Shown here in pieces: positions 55,250 to 64,000 of a DNA stretch of 64,000 nucleotides. The position numbers were made by a program, and so were the translations under genes. The notes beneath the pieces were generated by a model that searched no databases, had not been told where the DNA came from, and saw only the letters and a list, made by a program, of their open reading frames with translations. The first letter of the stretch is position 1; every line of letters begins with the position of its first letter. Origin of the DNA: Austropuccinia psidii (taxonomy: Eukaryota > Basidiomycota > Pucciniomycetes > Pucciniales > Sphaerophragmiaceae); contig JALGQZ010000006.1 of assembly GCA_023105745.1 (NCBI GenBank), positions 35,915,686 through 35,979,685 of the forward strand, given 5' to 3'.

Positions 55250-56150
55250 ATAGAAGATGAACCTTTGGGGGAAATTAGAGGCTATTATATTTAATTTTAT
55301 CTAGATTTTAAAAGATCTTATCCACCTGTGCTAAGGAGACTTCCATATTGTTCTATCCTGGAAACCAGGGGAAAAAATTGAAAATATTTTGATGTACTCC
55401 TGGAAATGGATGTGAGCAGAAATGTTTGACAAAATGAGATTGTGGAATTTACTCCACCAATCCTCATCAGTCAGAATTTTGGGAAATCCACCTTGCGTGT
55501 AGACTTCAGATCACTGAATAACTACACTAAAACAGGCAGGTACTCCATAACTAGTGTACCTCCTGCTTTGGACAAGCTGGAAAAATACAAACACAACACC
55601 AAAATGGATTGTATGAAGGGCTTTCACCAAAATGGAATTAAACAAAACTCTATGAAACTCCTCAGAATCATATGCCATATGGGTATATATGAGTACACAA
55701 GAGTTCCATTTGGCATATAAAATGCACCAGCCCACTTCCAGAAGATGATAGACACTATATTTCAAGAGGAAATACTGGAAGGATGGATGTTATTATACAT
55801 AGATTATATTATCATTTACTCAAAAACATGGGGAGACCATATGAAATACATAGATGTACTCTTAAGTAAATTCACTTTCATTAACCTGAAAATCCCTTTG
55901 AAGAAGTAGAGCTTTTTCTAACAAGAATTGTTAGCATAGGTCACAAAGTCTCAGGGCTAATCTTGGCCATAGACAAGAACAAAGTAGCAGAAGGTATGCA
56001 AAATCCAGTTTTAGAAAAAAATAAGTAAATAAAAACCTTCTTAAGATATTCTACCCACTACAGAAACCACATCAAGAACTTTGCACACATAACTATTATC
56101 CTCTACAAATTATGTTCAAAATATGTATTTTTTTAGATAAGGAAAGAAAG
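55250..56150 (+). pseudogene. pol: Reverse transcriptase remnant, Z element
   Basis: 55442-55720 gives LRVDFRSLNNYTKTGRY, KMDCMKGFHQNGIK and LLRIICHMGIYEYTRVPFGI, a stop, then NAPAHFQ. The active site reads YIDYII where YIDDII is expected (about 55796-55813), so one catalytic Asp is Tyr. The connection region (AIDKNKVAE, HYRNHIKNFAHIT) follows with stops. Confidence 0.82.
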
Positions 56151-56199
56151 AAGGGACTAATATGAGAGGAGATAGCTTGAGCTCACCAATACACCTGTC

Positions 56200-56800
56200 T
56201 TGATGTGACCTGACTTTGAAGTTCCATTCATGTTTTATATAGATGCAGCCTTCCATCAAGGCCAAGGAGAAGCCCTAAAAGAGACAAATTGTAGATGGTG
56301 AAACTAGGGAAGGTGTCATAGGTGATATATCTAAGAAGCTGGAATATTTGGAAGCTATACATATGTGGAACCCCAAACAGGATGCCTACATTTAGTATGG
56401 GAATTGGATAAAACTCATTATTACCTGGAGGTCTCAGTCTTTAAAGTCTACAAACACTGAACAGCCCTCAAATTCTGAATTAAAATGAAAACAACCAATA
56501 GGCACCTGTTTAGATTTCAAGTAGCCATCCAAGAGTATAAAGGTAATACAACCATAATATAAAAAGAAGGCAAAAGCCACACAAATCCAGATGTTCTCAG
56601 TAGATAGCCATTAGATAATGTCAAAAACAACCCAGATTACATTCCAGAGGTGGAAAGCAAAAGCCCTATACACTTCCTGGAAGTGGAAAGTAGGAGTAAC
56701 CTCAGATTCTCATAGTGGGTACCAGCAGGTGAACCCCCAGCCTCTGACAACAGTATCCTATATTAGGGATAATCTGCTCAGAACTCCATACTTAGTTCTT
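56200..56800 (+). pseudogene. pol: RNase H and spacer remnant, Z element
   Basis: Pieces include FEVPFMFYIDAAFHQGQGEAL (Asp), CLHLVWELDKTHYYLE, and NRHLFRFQVAIQEYKGN, typical of the end of Ty3/Gypsy RNase H. Many stops. Confidence 0.7.
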
Positions 56801-56999
56801 TCATACAGTGAACAAATAATATGCTAAACATAAACAGTGTAGAATATCAATTTCACTCCTGCAGCAGAAATAAAGGTGGCAATAGCTGCAATCCCAGCTA
56901 GAAGAACCTTGGCTAAGGAGATATAAGGATAATTTGTTTACCCTGATAGATGGTCTCCTATACCACGGAGAAAATCACAGCAGTGACCTAATAGTTATT

Positions 57000-57430
57000 A
57001 GCAGAGATCATATCAAATTGTTTCTTCAAGAATTCCATTATTGCCTATATAGGGGAAGCATGAGTGAAAACAGACCCAGAGAAAGAATAGCCAGTACAGG
57101 TTAGTGGCCTCAGTGGGAACAGGGTTTGAGTGAGTAACACTTTTGAAAGATGCCAAAAGGCAAATAGGAAACATGGTAAGAAATATGGACTATTCCAGCA
57201 CATAGAAGAGCCCAAACACCTATGGGAAATAATCAACATGAACTGGGTAATGGGAATTTTCCCAGGTTTCAAAGAGAACTACCATGCCTGATTGGTCATT
57301 GTAGACAGATTCAGCAAGTGTGTTAGATTCCCAAATATCATAAAGAGGATACATCTATGGAAAAAAATCTACTATCTTGGAATAACATCAAATAAATCTG
57401 TGGAGTACCCAAAAGAATAATAAGTGATAG
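57000..57430 (+). pseudogene. pol: Integrase N-terminal half, Z element
   Basis: Decayed sequence before and around the first integrase Asp, ending ICGVPKRIISD at the solo LTR insertion. Frames shift several times. The zinc finger region is only faintly recognisable. Confidence 0.6.
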
Positions 57431-59355
57431 TGTGAGCCTTGAGGTATATTTTACATACCCAAATAGGCCACAATCATCTTAAAAAGAAATTTTGAATTAT
57501 GCAAAACTCATAAGTCATGCATATATCCAAAATTTATCATTTTCAATTTCAGAAAAGATGAATAACTTTTTATTGAGTAAGTAAATCCATGGATTTAAGA
57601 CCAGATTTGGATTCTACACAAAAATTCACCTAGGGTAGCTCCATAGAGTGAATAAGCTCAATTTAAGTATTTGAGGTGGTAAAATGGAAAATACTTCAAT
57701 ACCACATCATTAATACCACATAAAAGATCTGTGAAAATTTTTGTTTTTCTTGATTTTTAGCCAAAATAATGGGAAAGTGAGAAATCCCATGTTACATATA
57801 CACTAAGAATAGTGTTATGCATGTTTTGAGCACTTAATATCATGGTATTCTTACATGGACTTTTGGTACACCCATAGTGGATATCTCACTTTAAGCTTAA
57901 ATTACTATTTTGACGTAAAAATAAGCAAGGGGGACAAAAGACATCAAAGAGAGCCAGGGTACCCAACTTCTGAGGCCTCAGAGGCGTGGATAGCTCCAGA
58001 CCATGGATCCATGGCTCATCTTGGCCCAATTGGTAAACTAAAACTCTTTGGGAACTTGGTTACCAAGTTACACCTACTGTAATCATAAGAAAAATAGCAA
58101 ATAACCTGCTATTTTGACGTGCCAAGGAGGTAATAAGCTACTTAGGCTCCTGTAACCACGTCAATTCTTGATGACTTTCCATGACTAGACCCTAAAAGAG
58201 TAATTAAACCCTTTTGGGATCCATATTCATTGATTTACCTCATAGCAACCAGCAAAATACTGCTATTTGCAATTCTACGTAGAAATGAGGTAAAAACTTC
58301 AAAAATTCATTAAAAATACAATTCTTAATGAATCTTCCTGAAACTTTCAGGACCAATGAAGAACTGTATTATCTATGGTACAACCAAAAAGAATTATGGT
58401 TTTACTAGTAAAATTAAAAGTCTTACCTACAGTCCATTTTTGACCATTCTACGTGAAACACTGAATCTTCAAAAATTCACAGTAATTACAACCTGTGATG
58501 AAATTGGCAATAAAATTGATAACTTTTAGAAATCAATGATTATTTTAGAATAAAAGAAGATTTACAGATGTTACTCCTTTTATGCTTAACCATATTGGGG
58601 TTGGTAGTCACATAAAAGCATTAATTAAGTAATTATGATAATCTTACGTGACAACAGATGATGCAATCAGTAATCCAAAAAGGTTTATTGTTTTCTTACT
58701 CACTGGTTTTTCAGTTTGCTCCATGGCACGCCTCTGTGAGCTGTTGTTGACTTAAAATAAGCCCATTCTTTCTGTTTTTTCCGTATCATCATCTTATCAA
58801 TTTATTAAATCATTATTACCAACAAGTAAGTATTAGTTAAAGCTATTCTTAAGTGTTTTAAACCTTTCCAAATCATCCAGAAAGACGTGAAATTCTAGAA
58901 TCCAACTATATATTGTTGTAATACTGTTATAAATCCTTTTTATCCCTTAAATCCACAATTCCACGTCAAATTTCTCTACTTTTATCTATCAATAAGTTCT
59001 TTGGAGTATTAGTGAGTCATTTATTTTAAATTCTTAAAGGTTTTCTTTAGTAATAGTTTTCTTCAAGAATTATATTCATAATTATTCTTGTAAAAGATAA
59101 TTATATATTAAAATAATTTTATTATTTTAATAAAGAAGTTTTTTATTATTAAATTCTTCTTGTAATTGATCCTAGTAGACAATTACTGCTCACTGTTATA
59201 ATCACTAGTAGTGTATAACACGTGAAAGAAATAATTTTTTAATTATTTAATTGTGGTTATAATAATTTTTATTATTATATTTCATAAGAACAGACATAGT
59301 ACTGTTGAATAATAGTAAGATTATCATCAGTTTCATAGTCACATCTTACAGATAG
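57426..59355 (+). mobile_element. Solo W LTR with target duplication GATAG
   Basis: LTR 57431-59350 (1920 bp), from TGTGAGCCTTGAGG to ACATCTTACA, flanked by GATAG at 57426-57430 and 59351-59355. It matches the W LTR at 2492-4413 inverted. It is inserted in the integrase segment coding IISD|RDPK, at the second catalytic Asp codon of the Z element. Confidence 0.95.
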
Positions 59356-59913
59356 AGACCCCAAGTCTACTTTAGAATGTTGGACAAATCTCTATGAAAT
59401 TCTTGTGGCCAAGCTGTGATTCTCCACAGCTTACCCTCTGCAGACAGATGGCCTGTATGAAAGGATGATCCAAACAATAGGGGACATCATAACAGATTCT
59501 TGTGAATATGTCATGGATTACAAAGACCATGAGGGATACACCCATTACTGGGTCACACTTCTACAAGCTAGACAGCTGTCTTACAATACCAGCCAGAACT
59601 CAACCACATGTAAATAACTATATCCAATAGAGAAAGAATTTGGCCCCTTATTACCAGTGGATCAGCTGAAGAATAATCTTCTCGCAATCCACCCAACAGT
59701 CAAAGACCTTCATGAAATTTTGAAAAAGGCATTTAAAAAAGCATAAAAATGCATATCTAAAGCAAAGCAGTACAAAAAGAAAAAATATGAAAAAAATATT
59801 AGAGAATCATACATCAAGGAAGGTGACCATGTGCAAGTATCTAATCTAAATTTAGAAAACCTCAAAGGTACTAAGAGAATGAGAGAAGCATTTCTAGGAC
59901 CTTAATAATCACA
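59351..59913 (+). pseudogene. pol: Integrase C-terminal half, Z element
   Basis: Continues the interrupted integrase: RDPKSTLECWTNLYE, FSTAY then TDGLYERMIQTIGDII (catalytic Glu present), HYWVTLLQARQLSYNTSQ, and a VQVSNLNLENLKGTK stretch preceding the GPF-like module. Few stops, so this part is less decayed than the N-terminal half. Confidence 0.8.
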
Positions 59914-60183
59914 ATGCTTACAGGAAAAAATTCAGTGGATGTTAGACTTACTAAGGAATGTTCTATGAAACAGCCAGTTTTCCTAGTGAGCCAAGTGAAA
60001 CCTTACCACCAGACTGGAGAGGAAAGGTTTTCTTCTATAAGAAAATCCCTGACTCCACAGGGTAAAGTGGAAGTTGTGTACTCCCTTGAACCAGTGAAGA
60101 AAATCATTAAGGACAGGAATATCAGAATCAGTGGAAAAGACTATAAACAATACCTTGTCAGGCTCAAGGACCAGACAGCTTAA
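59914..60183 (+). pseudogene. pol: Chromodomain region, Z element
   Basis: The 89-codon frame has VFLVSQVKPYHQTGEERF, then VKKIIKDRNIRISGKDYKQ and YLVRLKDQTA, the first half of a chromodomain-like fold. It ends at a TAA before the Trp-containing second half. Upstream it links to integrase by a frameshift. Confidence 0.7.
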
Positions 60184-60291
60184 AAAGATAGATCTTCAGC
60201 AGAATAAAAAATACCAGATTGTATTCTTCACTTGACAGGATTTGGGGCCTCTAGGAGGACTGAAAAGCCTCATCAATTATGAGCCTTCTTT

Positions 60292-60303
60292 AGAGGGAGG
60301 GTA
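60292..60303 (+). promoter_or_regulatory. Polypurine tract, Z element
   Basis: AGAGGGAGGGTA directly before the LTR start TGTCAGCC. Confidence 0.75.
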
Positions 60304-61622
60304 TGTCAGCCTATGAATCAAAACCAGAGCACAAGCATGACATCAATATAATATTAACCAATGGTAGGAAAAATGCGCACTAGAAGATCACCTGACCCAG
60401 AGTATCTCAATGAGGCATTAAAAATAATGAGAAAAGTCACCTCTTTCAAAATATGCAACCCCCCTAGCCATACTTCAAGGAATGACAAAGTTATTCAAAA
60501 TCAAAGCAATAACTGAGAATAAAGCTTGATCTCCACCTCTCATCTTAAATCTGGAGAAAGAGGAAAAACCCCATAAAATGGGTGTTCAAACTGAAGCTCC
60601 AAGCCAGGGATATCCAATGGTCCTAGCCAAATAAAGCTAGCATAAAGACTGAAGAAGCTATGTCCAAAAATAAGCCAAACATGGTTAAATAAACTATTCA
60701 CCTTTCATCTACCTTCTACTTTTTTAGTTTGAAATATCCAGGGTGGTGTTTTTTTAAAAACAATAAGAATATGAGCTTTTTAATGGTACTTTCCATATTA
60801 TTTTACCTCCTCTAGAACAAAATTTATTAAAGATAACAACTTAATGCAGGTTCTACCAAAAACCAAAATTTCAACATTGGAGGTTGAAGCCTGGATAGGT
60901 TTTCCATATTTAATGACATGCATACCAAGTTGGTAAGCAATTTGTAGAGCTCATGAAAGCCTCTATCTGCAAAAAGTGAAACATTTATGGTAGCTTTAAG
61001 GTCAAAATCTCACAATATTGGATAAAACCCAATACTGTGGGATAATCTCCCACAACTATGAATATGAGGTATCAAAATGACAAAAAAAACCTTTCTTATA
61101 CTTCAATACCTAATATCATGACTAATCTGGGGTCTACTATCATGTGCTTTGAAGATTTCTATGCATCTGGCCTGTGAGAACATGCTCATGGTGACCCTGG
61201 ATAACATTTTTGACTCTGTATTTGGGAAGAGTAACCAGATTTGGTTTCAAAAGCACATCTGAGCCCAATGAAGTCCATACAGGGATATTTGAACCACAAT
61301 ACCACCCTTGAGTGAAAAACCTTCACTATGCCTATATGGTAAGGACCAGAGGTCCCTGCATACACTTTTCATGATAAAAAAGACCTTTTTATGCCAAAAA
61401 GAGGCATTCCCATCCTGCTCTTCGATTCCTACATAGTAAAATCTTTTAACAAAAAATTATACTCTTGGAGAATAATCAGGTATATCTAAGCTTCTGTAAG
61501 TACTGTATTGTTTATTACTCCATAGTAAAGCCCCAACACCATTCCTACCAACCTTTTTATTTAATATTATCCATTACACAGCCATAGTAAAAACTCTTAG
61601 TTACTATTTGGTAGCTTCAACA
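60304..61622 (+). repeat. 3' LTR, Z family
   Basis: 1319 bp from TGTCAGCCTATG to GTAGCTTCAACA. It matches 41098-42455 inverted along its length. The flank TGGCCTCAAACTGAAATAAA resembles the tail unit of repeat X (5441), so the element may have landed in an X tail. Confidence 0.8.
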
Positions 61623-64000
61623 TGGCCTCAAACTGAAATAAAGAACTGTCAGAAACAACATTTTTTGGACTAAAAAACAAAAGGATTTATTTTAATTTTA
61701 CTTGTTGCTTTCTCTTTTGTATTTAGTATACTTTAAAGAGTCCTGAAGGTATAGCTTTTTATTCTTTACTTGATTGAAAATAAGAAAAGGCATTGGTAAC
61801 GTATTCCTTTATATCACTCAATATTGTATACACTTTTGGGGAAAATTGTGGGAGTTTGAAAATTTGACCCATTGTTTTTCAGTTTTAGTCTCAGGTTGAG
61901 TTACAATATTCAAGGATGAATTCATAAATTGTTTGAGAATGGAAGGAAGAAATAAAATAAATTAATTAATCAAGAAAGAAAACACTCACAGTTCAATAAT
62001 TGAGAAAAATTATAGAAGAGGAGAAAACAAAGTAAATTCCTCAAACATCAATAATTAATAACCAGTATAACAAATGGCAACTACAATAAAAGGGGGGAAT
62101 TCACTAAAACTGATTTTTTTTTTAGTAAAGGTAAAAAATGGCAAGAATTATTACCATGGAATCTTCTATTGAATATTTAGGTCAACATATGGTACACTAA
62201 TTCTTTGTTGTTGATATTGAAACTATCAATTAAGTAAGCCAGTTCCTGATAGCCAAAACAGGGATAATGGCCCCTTAATCCTGATGGTAAATTTTGGTGA
62301 CAGAATTAAATTTAAAGGGGATTTTTTAACTTTTCCTTAACAGGCCATCAATTTTGTAAATTTATTTTGGCTTGAAACAAATATTGATTTTAGTTAAGCC
62401 ACCATTCTTCTCTAACATGAGGGTATAAAGGTATAACTTTCCAATTATTCCAAACTGAGATATGCTATAAGTGAATAAAATAGAAACCTGATACTTATGA
62501 TTTGACTGCCCACTTTTCCATCAAACACTAAAAATTGTGAAGGATTGGTTTACCCTAAATTATCATCAATTTTCCATTTGTTCGTCTTTGCTTTTATTTC
62601 AATTTCCTTATACTTTTAAGGAGGTAGTAGATATTTCTTCATCACAATGCGTCTGACCTATAAGGATTATTTAATTAATAACCTTGTATGGCAGGGTTAA
62701 TTTTCATAGGGGTCAAACTATAAGGAAAATTCAATTTTAAGCACTTGAAGAATTTCTTTGAATTATTGTATAGGTGGGGCTTGATATTTAAGGAAAAAAG
62801 GATGGAATTTTATCAAGACTTCATCATAGTTAGGTTAAGGTAGAAAAATTAATGAACTTAAATGAAATTATGGATGTGGTATAGGGTATTTATGACCCAG
62901 TTCTGTTAAATATAAACTTGGTATTTTTTTTGATGTCATTTTTTAGCTATTGGAGATAGGTGAACTCACAAGATAATATTAAATTGATAAGAGAGAGAAG
63001 TGTGATACTTTTATGGTATGAAGATACCAAGTGAATATTTATAGAGGGATATTGAAGGAATTAAAATGAATTATTAAAAATGGAAGTCAGGTGCAAGAGA
63101 AAACTTATATTCATATTCAAAAAGAAGATCACATAATCAGAAAGAAGATAAAAAATTATTTAGGTAATCAATTTAGCCTTACTGAGTAATCAATTGAATT
63201 GATTAAGCATCAACTGAATTTCTTAGCCATCAGTAGGGGTTAAGGGATACAGACAATCAATTCAGTCAAGATCACCTTACAATAAACTTAATTAATAAAA
63301 GTGGAAACAAATCAAATTTTCTCTACAAAATCAAGAACCCAATTAAGATTCAGGTCACATTATCCCACACCATAGAGATGTTTCTCAAAATACAGGTTAC
63401 AACATAATACTCCAAATTGGATACTTGCAAAATTCTGGATCTGCTGTTTTTTCACACTCCTATAGAGGGCCCAAAAACTATCAATATAGGTCCTTTCTCC
63501 CCATTTCAGCTTTTATCCTAGCTTCAATGGGGAGTTAAGCCAAAAAAATGTTGAACATAAACCAGAATCTATAAATACTAAAATCAAAAATTAAATTATT
63601 TCTATTATTGCTTTTATAAATTTTATTATATAAGGGTAATCATATTATGTTTCATGTGTACCTTATTAGTAGTGACAATTTGTGATATTCACCCCTTTTT
63701 CTGTATTTTCAAACTGTTTTCTGTTTTGGGGCTTCATTTAACCATATTTAAATCTCAAGAAAAGTCTAATACATTTCTATTTAATGGACTCTTCTGACCA
63801 TTTCACCACAAATAATTCAAGTTTATTATGGATCTCAACTCAATATAATTGTCACAAACATGGGAAAGAAGCCCCCCCCCCAATTGGGTTTTACAGAAAT
63901 TCTGGCCTGACCCAGTTTATGGCCAATTGGCCATATTATCAATTTATGGTTAATTGCCCTTTTGTATTGTTTAATGGCCTTTGGGAAATACCCACCTTTC
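61623..64000. other. No gene seen
   Basis: AT-rich sequence without a supported frame. A run of ten Cs (63872-63881) with CCAATTGGG next to it, read on the minus strand as TTGGGGGGGGGGC, might be a polypurine tract or primer region of another element entering from the right. No LTR match was found inside the window. Confidence 0.4.

Larger units (their letters stand above)
50945..61622 (+). mobile_element. Z-family Ty3/Gypsy chromovirus element, decayed and nested into
   Basis: Gag, protease, RT, RNase H, integrase and chromodomain remnants run in order on the plus strand to a polypurine tract and a Z LTR (60304-61622). Solo LTRs at 51945-53755 and 57431-59350 interrupt gag and integrase. 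No Z LTR is found at the 5' side; a U-like LTR fragment lies there instead. Dozens of stops and lost catalytic residues show it is an old fossil. Confidence 0.8.

Noticed and set aside
63860..64000. Start of another element marked by the C10 run
   Set aside because: Homopolymer plus AT-rich sequence only; nothing in the window confirms an LTR boundary.

Overview
The window looks like heterochromatin-like, transposon-saturated DNA from an AT-rich basidiomycete, most likely a rust fungus (Pucciniales). The Gag and Pol proteins remind me most of those in the very large genome of the myrtle rust Austropuccinia psidii. That identification rests on recall of protein families and was not checked against a database. 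There is no ordinary cellular gene, tRNA, rRNA or CRISPR array that I can support. Nearly everything recognisable is Ty3/Gypsy LTR retrotransposon, in at least five LTR families that I label W, V, Y, U and Z, nested in one another. An unclassified dispersed repeat (X) and several tandem repeat arrays make up most of the rest.

Layout. 1-4413: 5' end of a W element on the minus strand (LTR 2492-4413, primer site, gag). 4414-5640: X repeat. 5900-12264: decayed Y element on the minus strand (3' LTR 5900-8120, integrase, RNase H and RT remnants). 12270-19331: a complete, very young V element (two 1837-bp LTRs, 5-bp target duplication) that keeps gag and a chromodomain but has lost protease core, RT, RNase H and integrase. 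19332-23490: non-coding DNA with three tandem arrays. 23500-38000: X repeat on the minus strand split by a solo V LTR (24235-26045) and by a complete 10.9-kb U element (26192-37095) with gag, protease, RT, RNase H, integrase and chromodomain. 38800-48253: 5' half of a second Y element on the minus strand, itself interrupted by a Z LTR and an unassigned promoter-like block. 48254-49223: truncated V LTR. 50330-50944: U-like LTR fragment. 50945-61622: a decayed Z element on the plus strand, split by solo LTRs at 51945-53755 (V) and 57431-59350 (W). 61623-64000: AT-rich DNA with no gene seen.

Two points stand out. First, in both the V and W elements the 5' part of gag is open in two overlapping frames. 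A 64/65-bp phase-1 GT-AG intron sits at the same place in both copies and contains the gag start codon. The unspliced RNA would give Gag, while splicing removes the gag AUG and joins an upstream exon in phase to the other frame, which is the better conserved one. Second, the U element carries on its antisense strand, between the chromodomain and the 3' LTR, a two-exon gene whose product has an exact fungal Zn2Cys6 spacing. A cluster of TGCGCAAA-like motifs lies just upstream of it. Both are candidates for little-described regulatory or accessory functions of rust retrotransposons.
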